The notes beneath the pieces were generated by a model. That model worked only from the letters and a program-made list of their open reading frames with translations, was not told where the DNA came from and searched no databases. A stretch of DNA of 64,000 bases from Diploptera punctata (taxonomy: Eukaryota; Arthropoda; Insecta; Blattodea; Blaberidae), in the NCBI GenBank assembly GCA_030220185.1, contig JASPKZ010007421.1:248001-312000 (forward strand), read 5' to 3'. Positions 10,611 through 21,419 of this stretch are shown one piece after another (the first letter of the stretch is position 1; the number at the start of each line of letters is the position of its first letter). Position numbers and translations under genes: made by a program.

Positions 10611-11571
10611 CCAAATATTTAGTACGATTTTTCTTTAAGAATGGAAAGTCAGAATAAAATAGAAAGCATTTTAACATAAATAATAATTAACCTCAGGGTC
10701 TATCGAACCTGAGACATCTCGCATAAGAATCAAGTCACTAAGCACAGCTAAGCTTTCGCTGGCTTGTTGTGTTTGAAAGAATGCTTTTCATAGGAGGAAG
10801 GGAAACGTATTGCAGCTCTACTGTGCAATTAGTGTACTCGTGTGATTTGCGCGTTAGAACTTAAAATAGTAGAGATAATGAGTCGGCATATTCCATTTTT
10901 ACTAAGCGTACATATGGGAGGGAGTAATAGAAGCCGTTACCAACAAAGTTTGCCTAGACATCTTGAGTGGTTGGGATTAGGCGTGCCCGTGCAACTGCAT
11001 ATAATTCGGTACTACTTATAATAAAAACATTAATCTGAGTCGGAGAAAAAGCCAAGTGCAGTTTCTTAAAACTGGAGGAATGAGGAATAAAGTTGTTTTA
11101 TCCATAATTTATTTATATTATTCATATTATTAATATATTAATTAATTGCCATTTTAAGTTACTGTATTTTCTCCACGTCACAGTATTAACGTTCCACACC
11201 CACATTTGTCCTTCTGAATCTTCTTTTACTTCGCATATATTCGATTTATTCACTTTTAGTTTTAGTTTCCTAATTTATCCATCCATCCTCTTGCAGTCCA
11301 AGTCGTGCCCTGGCCCCCTATACGAGATTCTGATTACCCTAAGCTTACTTCTGTACAGTTGTCGTTACTGACATGTGACCGTTATTTTCGCTCAAGTGAC
11401 ACCATCTAGGCAACTAAGGTTGCATATGTATGAAGTAGGTCAACTTTGCTTAGAGGCCTCTTTTTTGAGGCTTACGTTTATTTTACGAGCCTGAACATCT
11501 TAATATTAAAAATACATGGCTTAAAATCCCCCTCAAAAGATATGTTCCTTGGATGTTTCATCCCTAATATG

Positions 11572-11648
11572 CATCGACCTTGACCGGGTTTCAACCCGCG
11601 ATCCTAGGGAAAAGAGGATAGAAACATAACCACTAGACCACCGCGGTT
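11572..11648 (-). repeat. tRNA-like (SINE head) sequence
   Basis: The minus strand reads GGTGGTCTAGTGGTTATG (A-box-like), then GATCGCGGGTTGAAACCCGG (B-box-like). A similar pair occurs at 47158-47215 on the plus strand. No complete cloverleaf is evident, so this is probably a tRNA-derived SINE head or tRNA pseudogene. Confidence 0.4.
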
Positions 11649-12496
11649 ATTTGGATACTATAAATAACATGTCTTACTGAATCCTGATAAAAACATTCGT
11701 TACTGGATTATTCTGATTATTTCTTTGAGAAAGATGGGAGCGCGACGTCAATGGCCGATACTTCATTTGTTTACTGCACAAATTACCTGAGGAACCTTTA
11801 GAACATTTTGTTGCCTTATTTCCTTTTAGAACTTTATTTCAGTTTCTCGATCCTTCTCCATCCGCTCTTGTTTCATAATTTATGAAAGTTCCATATCAGT
11901 TCCCAATTTGACTGTGCAATACTTCGCCATTCTTTTAAAATTGCTGCGTATCGATGGCATATCATCACAGTTGTGGAATCCGGATAACGTCGTTGCATCG
12001 TATTCAGCGGACTCAGATAGGCATCACAGGGATCTTGTTGTCCCAACTTCTATAAAAAAATACATTTCCACATTCTAAATCTAATGCACTTTTCTGGCAA
12101 AATGGTTATAATATAAACATTTCAAAAACGTTCTTAATACTTGGTCGGAAGAATTTTTTCAGGTTTTTTCTCACCTTTAAGACAATGTTGAGAAATTGTG
12201 TGACCAAATAATCTCCTAATACCATTTCAATACCATTTTTATCATCATAATCATACTATCAAATTTGCTTTGTGTAATATGATTGAATGGGTGAACGATA
12301 TGTCTTGTCTGTAATGTTCGTGGTGTCTCCGAGTTGATTCCTGATTGGAGAGGCCGTTCATGTTCTTGTTTGGTAAAAATGTATTAACTGAACTGAAGTT
12401 AAAACGTCCTCCCCCAGTAGGTTCTGTCACTGTAAGGCCCGAATCGCATGGGACCCGTAAAAATATGTGAGAAGATACGCGGTATTAAACTAAGTA

Positions 12497-12844
12497 GAGG
12501 AAAAGAGGTAAATATGGACTACCATTTTGTTTTATGCTCTGAAGAGCATAAATATATGTTTTTATTCTACGGAATTTTGTATGATATTAGAGCCATTATT
12601 TTTATATAAATATACACTTATTTTATTAATTAATTAATTAATGTTTTATGCTAGAGTTTAAAATGGAATACTTTGGTGAGTTGGTCTAAATATGGGCTAC
12701 CTGTAAATTTGTTAACAAGAACTTTGAAAGTGCCGCGAATATTATCTCATCCAATTTTAAGAGATTAACAATACATTTAATATTCTAGACTTTTTTTCAA
12801 ATAAAAAGTTATGATTAATTAATTTTATTGGCAATAATCAAAGA
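12497..12844 (-). mobile_element. pogo-element 3' end fragment
   Basis: It begins with TA (12495-12496) then GAGGAAAAGAGGTAAATATG, the same terminus as the right end of the full element at 4202-6956. Homology runs inward in opposite orientation through CACCAAAGTATTC-like and GCACTTTCAAAG-like segments to about 12841. An RTE LINE then begins and the rest of the transposon is missing. Confidence 0.8.
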
Positions 12845-15800
12845 CTGGTATATTTACCTTGCCGTGGTGGAGTGGCTTGCGTGCTTAAATTATCCTGAGA
12901 GCTATGCCGGCGGTAGCATTGCTGCCGATAGGGTTACCCATGCTGGACTGGTCGAAGGTGATAAGCCAGACGAAAAAAGTACCTTGGGCGAAAGAGTGAC
13001 GATCTTTCGCCGTAAAAATACAACCGTCAAGACATGGGTTCATTTGGGTAAAATTTCCCGGAGGTCAAATAGTCCCCCATTCGGTTCTCCGGGCGGGGAC
13101 TTCAGGGAACCCATGCCAAAGGCTCAAACACAGGGACATGTTCCTAGGAACATGGAATGTTAGGACTTTATACAATAGCGGGGCACTAGAGATATTAACG
13201 CGGGAATTAGATAAATCGCCCTTAGATATAGTCGCTTTACAGGAAGTTAGGTGGCCAGGAGAAGGTAGTCAGGAATAAGGAAGCTTAGCATTATACTATG
13301 GGGGTGCAGAAAGACCTGCATTTGGAACGGGTTTTTCAGTCAGAAAGAGGATCCTATCCGCTATCCGAGATATTAAGTTTGTTACTGATAGGATATCATA
13401 CATAATTCTAAAGGGTAAACGACATGATTTTATAATTGTAAATGTACATGCCCCCACAGAAGATAAAGATGACAAGATCAAGGATGAGTTCTATGAAGAA
13501 TTAGAATGCATATTTGATAGCCTTTCACGATATCATATGAAAATTGTCTTAGGAGATTTTAATGCAAAAGTTGGGCGGGAAGATATATTCAAACCAACAA
13601 TAGGCAAATTCAGTCTCTTGAAGATAGTAACGACAACGGGGTTAGATTAGTCACATTTGCCACATCAAAGAATCTCATTGTTAAGAGCACAACATTTCAG
13701 CATAAGGATATTCATAAATACACCTGGACGTCCCCAGATGGAGAAACTCGGAACCAGATAGATCATGTATTAGTGGATAAACGCTGGCACAGTAGTATCA
13801 TCGATGTTAGAACAGTTAGAGCGACAGATTGCAATTCGGATCATCATCTGGTCAGAGTGAAAATCAGACAACGGCTTTCGCTTATGAGAGGAACAAACGC
13901 TAAAGATGATTCTGTAAAATTTGAATTAAAAAACTTGAAAAATGATGAAATGCGGCAAGAATACCAAATCAAAATTGGTAATAGTTTTGAAGTACTGGAA
14001 TCTTCAGATGACAATGTGGCAAACGAAGAAGAAACTGATATAAATAAAGAATGGGAGGCTATAAGAAATACTATTAAATTGTCAGCATCAGAAAGCATTG
14101 GTTGTTTAAAAAATAGGCAAAACAAGAAATGGTTTGATGAGGAATGTGCCGACATTGTAAAGAAAAGAAAGCTAGCAAAAATGAAATTGTTACACGAGCC
14201 AAATGGGCAAATTTAGAGCAATTCGATAGCATTAGACGGGAAACCACCAAGCTAAAAAGAGGGAATATTTGAAAGAGAAGATTAATGATCTTGAAATTAA
14301 TGCAAAAAATAGGAACATTAGAGAATTATATCAGGGAATTAGTATAGAGAAGAAGGGGTTTCAGGCTAGAACAAACATAATTCAGAATGAAAATGGGGAT
14401 ATGATTGCAGATTCCAGGAGTATATTAAATAGATGGAGAAGTTACTTTAATCAGCTATTAAATGTTCATAAAGAACAGGACGTTGAAGAGGATAATTTAC
14501 AGACAGCAGAAATGCTAGTCGCAGAACCAAGTGCATTAGAGGTTGAAATGGCGATTGAAAAATTGAAGATGTATAAAGCATCAGGTTCAGATGAGATCCC
14601 AGCAGAACTGATAAAATCAGGGGGAGAAAAATTGATGGACAAGATACGCTGGTTGCTTAGTATGATTTGGGAAAAAGAAGCTCTTCCAGATGAATGGAAG
14701 GAATCAATTATCGTACCAATTTATAAGAAAGGAGATAAAACTGATTGCAACAATTACAGGGGCATCTCATTACTTTCAACTTCGTACAAAATTCTAACAA
14801 ATATATTAGTAAGCAGACTTACTCCCTATATTGATGACATTCTAGGAAATCATCAATGTGCATTTAGAAGAAACAGGTCTACAACAGATCAGATTTTTAG
14901 TATAAGACAGATTTTAGAAAAGAAATGGGAATATAATGGTACTGTACATCAACTATATGTAGACTTCAAAAAAGCATATGATTCAATTAAGAGGGAGAAG
15001 TTATATAGTATCCTGCTGGAGTTCGGAATTCCTAAAAAGTTAGTTAGACTTATACGAATGTGTCTAAATGGCACAAATAGTAGGGTGCGTGTAGGCAAAC
15101 AGTTTTCGGACACTTTTGAAATCCAGAATGGGTTGAAGCAAGGAGATGCACTATCTCCTCTACTATTTAATTTTGTACTAGAGCATGCCATTAAATCTTT
15201 AGAGAATGAGGAAGGCTTACAACTGAATGGTATTAATAAGCTGTTAGTTTATGCTGATGATGTAGTACTACTGGCCGATAGCGAGGAGATACTAAAGGCC
15301 AACACGCACACACTATTGAGTAACACTAAGAAATTAGGACTGGAAGTAAATATCAATAAAACTAAATATATGGTCACACGTAGAAATTCATTATATAATG
15401 GAAATGGACAACTAATGACAAATGAGGGAAATTTTGAGGAAGTGGCTGAATTCAAATACCTAGGAACAATAATCACAAATAGGAATGAGATGCACAAAGA
15501 AATTAAACATAGGCTCAATTCTGGAAATGCGTGCTATTATGCATTGCAGAGACTCTTGATGTCCCAACTCCTTTCAAAAAACGTTAAACTGAAAATATAT
15601 AAAACTATTATTCTACCAGTTATATTATATGGGTGCGAAACATGGACTCTTACTTTAAGGGAGGAAAGGAGATTACGAGTATTTGAGAATAAAGTACTTA
15701 GGAAAATTTTTGGACCAAAGAGAGATGAACAGACAGGTGAATGGAGAAGACTACATAACAATGAACTACATGGTCTTTATAGGAAGCCAGATATAATAAG

Positions 15801-16082
15801 AACAGTTAAGTCTCGTAGACTGCGATGGGCAGGACATGTTGCACGTATGGGGAATGAAAGACTTGCATGGAAGCTTCTTGTAGGAATGCCAGAGGGAAAA
15901 CGCCCAGTTGGTAGACCAAGAATTAGGTGGGAGAATAACATTAACTATGATTTGAGGGAAGTAGATTATACAGGGAATGACTGGAAAGCATTAGCTCAGG
16001 ATAGGGATGTATGGAGATCTTATGTCCGCGTGGCCATGAACCTACGGGTTCGATAGTGGCAGTGAGTAAGTAAGTAAATAAG
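12845..16082 (+). mobile_element. RTE-type LINE, copy A (near full length, inactive)
   Basis: Colinear with copy B (16267-19530) from TGGTATATTTACCTTG through the polyprotein stop at 16056 and the tail GTGGCAGTGAGTAAGTAAGT. It lies against a truncated pogo end. No target duplication was found by eye. The 3' untranslated part is only about 10 bp and ends in GTAA/GTAAATA repeats, as is typical of the RTE clade. Confidence 0.85.
13140..16056 (+). pseudogene. RTE-type endonuclease/reverse transcriptase, copy A, broken
   Basis: The ORF matches copy B closely but is broken in four places: a nonsense TAA at 13276-13278 (TCA in copy B), a 1 bp deletion near 13615, a 1 bp deletion near 14205 that creates a stop at 14214, and a deletion of about 10 bp near 14252. 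The 3' half (14269-16056) is open and keeps the reverse transcriptase motifs YVDFKKAYDS, NGLKQGDALSP and VYADDVVLLAD. The tail has RRLRWAGHVARMG and RPVGRPRIRWENN. The 5' small ORF (12828-13163) is also kept. Confidence 0.9.
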
Positions 16083-16209
16083 TATTCTTATGTTCGTATC
16101 CCACGAAACTCCGTTTAACGTTGTTATTATGTCATTTTCTTGGGTACATTTTGAGTTACTCGTGATCCCCAAGAAATTACATTCTTGACATTCTATGATA
16201 CATCCCATG

Positions 16210-16266
<57 letters not shown>
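16083..16266. repeat. Spacer with (TTA)n microsatellite at 16211-16265
   Basis: The first 128 bp hold no recognisable feature. The last 55 bp are TTA/ATT repeats into which LINE copy B is set. No clear target duplication can be read, because the 5' flank is simple sequence. Confidence 0.9.
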
Positions 16267-16267
<1 letters not shown>

Positions 16268-16291
16268 CCTCCATGGTATCTTTACCTTGTC

Positions 16292-16603
16292 GTGGTGGAG
16301 TGGCTTGTGTGCTTAAATGATCCTGAGAGCTATGCCGGCGGTAGCATTGCTGCCGATAGAGTTACCCATGCCGGACTGGTCGAAGGTGATAAGCCAGACG
16401 AAATAAGTACCTTGGTCGAAAGAGTGACGATCTTTCACCGTAAAAATACAACCGTCAAGAAATGCGGACATGGGTTCTACTGGGGTAAAATTTTCCGGAG
16501 GTCAAATAGTCCCCCATTCGGTTCTCCGGGCGGGGACTACTTCAGGGAACCCATGCCAAAGGCTCAAACACAGGGACATGTTCCTAGGAACATGGAATGT
16601 TAG
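16292..16603 (+). CDS. Small 5' ORF of RTE LINE, copy B (putative ORF1)
   Basis: A 103-codon ORF ahead of and overlapping the polyprotein in another frame. Central residues include SYAGGSIAADRVTHAGLVEG and later SPPFGSPGGDYFREP. It is conserved at nearly the same length in copy A (12828-13163) and copy C (24654-24965), although recent shared ancestry alone could explain that. RTE elements of other animals can carry a short ORF1 overlapping ORF2. I see no known domain, and translation is not proven. Confidence 0.45.
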   Translation: MVEWLVCLNDPESYAGGSIAADRVTHAGLVEGDKPDEISTLVERVTIFHRKNTTVKKCGHGFYWGKIFRRSNSPPFGSPGGDYFREPMPKAQTQGHVPRNMEC

Positions 16604-19508
16604 GACTTTATACAATAGCGGGGCACTAGAGATATTAACGCGGGAATTGGATAAATCGCCCTTGGATATAGTCGCTTTACAGGAAGTTAGGTGGCCAGGA
16701 GAAGGTAGTCAGGAATCAGGAAGCTTTGCATTATACTATGGGGGTGCAGAAAGACCTGCATTTGGAACGGGTTTTTTAGTCAGAAGGAGGATCCTATCCG
16801 CTATCCGAGATATTAAGTTTGTTAGTGATAGGATATCATACATAATTCTAAAGGGTAAACGACATGATTTTATAATTGTAAATGTACATGCCCCCACAGA
16901 AGATAAAGATGACAAGATCAAGGATGAGTTCTATGAAGAATTAGAATGCTTATTTGATAGCCTTTCACGATATCATATGAAAATTGTCTTAGGAGATTTA
17001 AATGCAAAAGTGGGGCGGGAAGATATATTCAAACCAACAATAGGCAAATTCAGTCTTCATGAAGATAGTAACGACAACGGGGTTAGATTAGTCACATTTG
17101 CCACATCAAAGAATCTCATTGTTAAGAGCACAACATTTCAGCATAAGGATATTCATAAATACACCTGGACGTCCCCAGATGGAGAAACTCGGAACCAGAT
17201 AGATCATGTATTAGTGGATAAACGCTGGCACAGTAGCATCATTGATATTAGATCAGTTAGAGGGACAGACTGCAATTCAGATCATCATCTGGTCAAGGTG
17301 AAAATCAGACAACGGCTATCGCTTATGAGAGGAACAAACGCTAAAGATGATTCTGTAAAATATGAATTAAAAAACTTGAAAAATGATGAAATGCGGCAAG
17401 AATACCAAATCAAAATTGCTAATAGATTTGAAGTACTGGAATCTTCAGATGACAATGTGGCAAACGAAGAAGAAACTGATATAAATAAAGAATGGGAGGC
17501 TATAAGAGATACTATTAAATTGTCAGCATCAGAAAGCATTGGTTGTTTAAAAAAGAGACAAAACAAGAAATGGTTTGATGAGGAATGTGCCGACATTGTA
17601 AAGAAAAGAAAGCTAGCAAAAATGAAATGGTTACACGAGCCAAATGAGGTAAATTTAGAGCAATTGGGTAGTGTTAGACGGGAAACCACCAAGTTACTAA
17701 AGAGTAAAAAGAGGGAATATTTGAGAGAGAAGATTAATGATCTTGAAATGAATGCAAAAAATAGGAACATTAGAGAATTATATCAGGGAATTAGTATAGA
17801 GAAGAAAGGGTTTCAGGCTAGAACAAACATAATTCGGAATGAAAATGGGGATATGATTGCAGATTCCAAGAGTATATTAAATAGATGGAAAAGTTATTTT
17901 AATCAGCTATTAAATGTACATACAGAACAGGACATTGAGGAGGATAAGTTACAGACAGCAGAAATGCTAGTCGCAGAGCCAAGTGCATTAGAGGTTGAAA
18001 TGGCAATTGAAAAATTGAAGATGTATAAAGCATCAGGTTCAGATGAGATCCCAGCAGAACTGATAAAATCAGGGGGAGAAAAATTGATGGACAAGATACG
18101 CTGGTTGCTTAGTATGATTTGGGAAAAAGAAGCTCTTCCAGATGAATGGAAGGAATCAATTATCGTACCAATTTATAAGAAAGGAGATAAAACTGATTGC
18201 AACAACTATAGGGGCATCTCATTACTTTCAACTTCGTACAAAATTCTAACAAATATATTAGTAAGCAGACTTACTCCCTATATTGATGACATTCTAGGAG
18301 ATCATCAATGTGCATTTAGAAGAAACAGGTCTACAACAGATCAGATTTTTAGTATAAGACAGATTTTAGAAAAGAAATGGGAATATAATGGTACTGTACA
18401 TCAACTATATGTAGACTTCAAAAAAGCATATGATTCAATTAAGAGGGAGAAGTTATATAGTATCCTGCTGGAGTTCGGAATTCCTAAAAAGTTAGTTAGA
18501 CTTATACGAATGTGTCTAAATGGCTCAACGAGTAGGGTGCGTGTAGGCAAACAGTTTTCAGACACTTTTGAAATCCAGAATGGGTTGAAGCAAGGAGATG
18601 CACTATCTCCTCTACTATTTAATTTTGTACTAGAGCATGCCATTAAATCTTTAGAGAATGAGGAAGGCTTACAACTCAATGGTATTAATAAGCTGTTAGT
18701 TTATGCTGATGATGTAGTACTACTGGCCGATAGCGAGGAGATACTAAAGGCCAACACGCACACACTATTGAGTAACACTAAGAAATTAGGACTGGAAGTA
18801 AATATCAATAAAACTAAATATATGGTCACACGTAGAAATACATTATATAATGGAAATGGACAGCTAATGACAAATGAGGGAAATTTTGAGGAATTGGCTG
18901 AATTCAAATACCTAGGAACAATAATCACAAATAGGAATGAGATGCACAAAGAAATTAAACATAGGCTCAATTCTGGAAATGCATGCTATTATGCATTGCA
19001 GAGACTCTTGATGTCCCAACTCCTTTCAAAAAACGTTAAGCTGAAAATATATAAAACTATTATTCTACCAGTTATATTATATGGGTGCGAAACATGGACT
19101 CTTACTTTAAGGGAGGAAAGGAGATTACGAGTATTTGAGAATAAAGTTCTTAGGAAAATTTTTGGACCAAAGAGAGATGAACAGACAGGTGAATGGAGAA
19201 GACTACATAACAATGAACTACATGGTCTTTATAGGAAGCCAGATATAATAAGAACAGTTAAGTCCCGTAGACTGCGATGGGCAGGACATGTTGCACGTAT
19301 GGGGAATGAAAGACGTGCATGGAAACTTCTTGTAGGAAAGCCAGAAGGAAAACGCCCAGTTGGTAGACCAAGAATGAGGTGGGAGAACAACATTAACTAT
19401 GATTTGAGGGAAGTAGATTATACAGGGAATGATTGGAAAGCATTAGCTCAGGATAGGGATGTATGGAGAGCTTATGTCCGCGCGGCCATGAACCTACGGG
19501 TTCGATAG
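16470..19508 (+). CDS. RTE-type endonuclease/reverse transcriptase polyprotein, intact
   Basis: A 1012-residue protein that would nick target DNA and reverse-transcribe element RNA there. The first ATG is at 16470; the family's usual start may be the Met at residue 37 (16578), MFLGTWNVRTL. Endonuclease (about 37-280): GTWNVRTL, LQEVRW (Glu72), VHAPTEDKDD, LGDLNAKVG (Asp176, Asn178), QIDHVL (Asp245, His246) and SDHHLV. A basic linker follows. Reverse transcriptase (about 500-790): IIVPIYKKGD, NYRGISLLS, QCAFRRNRSTTDQIF, LYVDFKKAYDS (Asp649), NGLKQGDALSPLLFN and VYADDVVLLAD (YADD 745-748). Tail: YGCETWTL, RRLRWAGHVARMG, RPVGRPRMRWENN, DRDVWRAYVRAA. All catalytic residues I can locate are present. 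The element's small 5' ORF overlaps the start. Confidence 0.92.
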   Translation: MGSTGVKFSGGQIVPHSVLRAGTTSGNPCQRLKHRDMFLGTWNVRTLYNSGALEILTRELDKSPLDIVALQEVRWPGEGSQESGSFALYYGGAERPAFGTGFLVRRRILSAIRDIKFVSDRISYIILKGKRHDFIIVNVHAPTEDKDDKIKDEFYEELECLFDSLSRYHMKIVLGDLNAKVGREDIFKPTIGKFSLHEDSNDNGVRLVTFATSKNLIVKSTTFQHKDIHKYTWTSPDGETRNQIDHVLVDKRWHSSIIDIRSVRGTDCNSDHHLVKVKIRQRLSLMRGTNAKDDSVKYELKNLKNDEMRQEYQIKIANRFEVLESSDDNVANEEETDINKEWEAIRDTIKLSASESIGCLKKRQNKKWFDEECADIVKKRKLAKMKWLHEPNEVNLEQLGSVRRETTKLLKSKKREYLREKINDLEMNAKNRNIRELYQGISIEKKGFQARTNIIRNENGDMIADSKSILNRWKSYFNQLLNVHTEQDIEEDKLQTAEMLVAEPSALEVEMAIEKLKMYKASGSDEIPAELIKSGGEKLMDKIRWLLSMIWEKEALPDEWKESIIVPIYKKGDKTDCNNYRGISLLSTSYKILTNILVSRLTPYIDDILGDHQCAFRRNRSTTDQIFSIRQILEKKWEYNGTVHQLYVDFKKAYDSIKREKLYSILLEFGIPKKLVRLIRMCLNGSTSRVRVGKQFSDTFEIQNGLKQGDALSPLLFNFVLEHAIKSLENEEGLQLNGINKLLVYADDVVLLADSEEILKANTHTLLSNTKKLGLEVNINKTKYMVTRRNTLYNGNGQLMTNEGNFEELAEFKYLGTIITNRNEMHKEIKHRLNSGNACYYALQRLLMSQLLSKNVKLKIYKTIILPVILYGCETWTLTLREERRLRVFENKVLRKIFGPKRDEQTGEWRRLHNNELHGLYRKPDIIRTVKSRRLRWAGHVARMGNERRAWKLLVGKPEGKRPVGRPRMRWENNINYDLREVDYTGNDWKALAQDRDVWRAYVRAAMNLRVR

Positions 19509-19531
19509 TGCCAGTGAGTAAGTAAGTAAGT

Positions 19532-19618
19532 TTGGTGAAACACGACTCTGATTGGTTGTAAAACAGAAATCATTGAAACGTGATTGGTCATTGACTCCCA
19601 TTTGGGGCATGAGTTAAA
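19532..19618 (-). repeat. Fragment of dispersed 0.7 kb repeat R
   Basis: About 87 bp that on the minus strand reads GACTATTTAACTCATGCCCC and on to GAGTCGTGTTTCAC, matching the start of repeats at 45771 and 58676. The rest of the repeat is absent. It is sandwiched between the tail of LINE copy B and a Penelope-like element. Confidence 0.8.
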
Positions 19619-19639
19619 TAGTCATATTTATTATATAAT

Positions 19640-19680
19640 TCAGTGACAGCTGTTTCGGTACACTGTACCTTCTTCAGATA
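19640..19680 (-). ncRNA. Hammerhead-ribozyme-like motif (Penelope C, left arm)
   Basis: On the minus strand: CTGAAGA (consensus CUGANGA core), GGTAC-AGT-GTACC (stem II), GAAA (core), CAGCTG (self-complementary stem III), then GTC (canonical cleavage triplet). Stem I is weak by eye. Confidence 0.6.
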
Positions 19681-19744
19681 TGTTAACATATTATGAATTG
19701 TGTTCCAACTGATCTAAGCAACAATACAACAATATATTTTTTTT

Positions 19745-20360
19745 AATTTAACAAAGGGGATTCATTCAGATCAAGTTGAAAATTTAACAGTGTGTTACTA
19801 CTTTTAAATTTATTAATTTCTACAGCCTCCAAAGATCTAACTTCTTACCCTTATCACGAACATGTAAAATTTCAAAATTTGGATCGAAACAATGATTAAA
19901 TTGGAATAGATGGTTAGCATATTTTGAATATTCTAAATTTCTGTTATATGCTCTCATGTGTTCCTTTATCCGAGAGATAAAAGGTCTACCAGTTTGTCCC
20001 ATATAGACATTGTCACATGTGCCACACTTTAATTTATATACACTTGATAATTTTACTTTTTTAATTTTGATTTTATTGTTTTTATTATATTTTGTGAAGT
20101 TTTATTAGTTTTAAATGCCACATTAATGTTCAACTTTTTAAAGTGTTTATATATTTTATTTGAAAGTGGGCCTATGTATGATATTACGACATATTTCTTT
20201 ATGTTTTCTTTGGGTAAAGGAAAGCTTTGTTAATTGTTTTTTTGTAATGAACATTCTTAATTAAATGTTCTATAATTTTAGGGTCGTAGTTATTATTAAT
20301 AGCTAATTGTTTAATAATACTCAATTCATTTTTATATTCCAAGGGTGAAAGAAGGATATT
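19745..20360 (-). pseudogene. Penelope C GIY-YIG endonuclease and RT C-terminus
   Basis: On the minus strand from about 20360: a region with SPLEYKNELSIIKQLAINNN (the connector after a Penelope reverse transcriptase), then decayed sequence. The GIY-YIG module follows with VYKLKCGTCDNVYMGQTGRP and SRIKEHMRAYNRN (ending near 19820). Tail: NHCFDPNFEILHVRDKGKK. GIY-YIG domains cut DNA and are fused to the reverse transcriptase in Penelope-like elements. The reverse transcriptase palm is missing and frames are interrupted, so this is a dead, truncated copy. Confidence 0.75.
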
Positions 20361-20367
20361 TAAGTCT

Positions 20368-20607
20368 ATGAATGTAACTATTAAAGGCTGCTTTAATGGT
20401 TACATTCATAGACTTAATCATTGTTTGGATCCAAATTTTGAAATTTTACATGTTTGTGATAAGGGTAAGAAGTTCGATTTTTTGGAGGCTGTAGAAATTA
20501 ATAAATTTAAAAGTAGTAACAAACTGTTAAATTCTGAACTTGATTTGAATGAATCCCCTTTGTTAAAATTTAAAAATTTAAATAAATATTGTTGTATTGT
20601 TGCTTAG
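20368..20607 (+). pseudogene. Penelope C C-terminal fragment, inverted arm
   Basis: The plus strand reads LNHCLDPNFEILHVCDKGKK, VEINKFKSSNKLLN and LDLNESPLLKF, matching the C-terminus of the minus-strand copy at 19745-19920. It is the mirrored arm, not a separate gene. Confidence 0.75.
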
Positions 20608-20635
20608 GTCAGTTGGAACACAATTCATAATTTCT

Positions 20636-20685
20636 TAGCTTGTCTGAAGAAGGTACAGTGTACCGAAACAGCTGTCACTGAATTA
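20636..20685 (+). ncRNA. Hammerhead-ribozyme-like motif (Penelope C, right arm)
   Basis: CTGAAGA at 20644-20650, GGTAC-AGT-GTACC, GAAA, CAGCTG, GTC ending at 20676. Same as the left arm in inverted orientation. Stem II is a perfect 5 bp helix. Confidence 0.6.
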
Positions 20686-20778
20686 TATAATAAATATGAA
20701 AATCAAATAAAACTACGTTTTATTTTTATTTAATTAATAAATATGGATTTTCATCAAGTAAACAGCAACACAATTGAT

Positions 20779-20880
20779 TAATAATAATAATAATTATTAT
20801 TATTTCTGTTATAATAATAATAATAATAATAATAATTATTATTATTATTATTATTATTATTAATTTATTATTATTGTTAT
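20779..20880. repeat. Compound (AAT)n/(ATT)n microsatellite
   Basis: AAT and ATT runs meet head to head, forming an A/T-only near-palindrome. From 20881 to 21419 I see no gene. A lone B-box-like GGTTCGAATCC lies on the minus strand near 21163-21173. Confidence 0.9.
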
Positions 20881-21419
20881 CCAACATCTATGTGCTATTA
20901 TTATACTGGACTTGACATTTACTAACTAAATAATGTAATTAAAAGGTGAAACGTTTCCTCACTTATACGTAATAAATAATAAACACATAAATATCATCAT
21001 CATCAACACATAAATATATGAAGCTGTATTATCTTTTATTACATAAATGTATAATATTATTATTAAAACGTGGTACTACACATACAATTAAATTTATACC
21101 AGTAGCTAAATAGTGTTATAGCGTGTACGACGGCAGGAGTAGTATTTAATATATTGTCGAAGGATTCGAACCCTGGCTCTCATATATATTTAATCTTTTT
21201 TGTAATTGGTTCAACGATCTACGCTCCTCGAACGTCGGATACTAGTTGTCTAAATCCTGGTCGTCTTGTTTACTTTTACACTATGAACGAGAGTTGAACT
21301 TTATTTGAAATATCGCAATTTGAGTATTCATTTGTTGAACACTCGTAAATATCTAGAAATATGTCTCCTTCACTGTTCTTTAACTATTTAAGACGATTAA
21401 AACCGAATACCATCAATCC

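Larger units (their letters stand above)
16267..19530 (+). mobile_element. RTE-type LINE, copy B (full length, intact ORF)
   Basis: It starts CCCTCCATGGTATCTTTACC, identical to the start of copy C, whose boundary is fixed by a target duplication. It contains a small ORF overlapping the 5' end of a 1012-codon polyprotein. It ends about 10 bp after the stop with GCCAGTGAGTAAGTAAGTAAG. Because the ORF is uninterrupted, this is the best candidate in the window for a recently active element. Confidence 0.9.
19619..20699. mobile_element. Penelope-like element C with inverted arms
   Basis: The two ends are reverse complements: 19619-19680 mirrors 20640-20699, and similarity extends inward to about 19900 and 20400. 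The left arm and centre encode, on the minus strand, the end of a Penelope reverse transcriptase and its GIY-YIG domain. The right arm encodes only the C-terminal part on the plus strand. A 45 bp hairpin (20367-20412) sits at the turn-around point. Such inverted, 5'-truncated arrangements are known for Penelope elements. Confidence 0.75.

Noticed and set aside
21140..21180. tRNA gene suggested by GGTTCGAATCC on the minus strand
   Set aside because: Only the B box is present; no A box, acceptor or anticodon stem could be paired.
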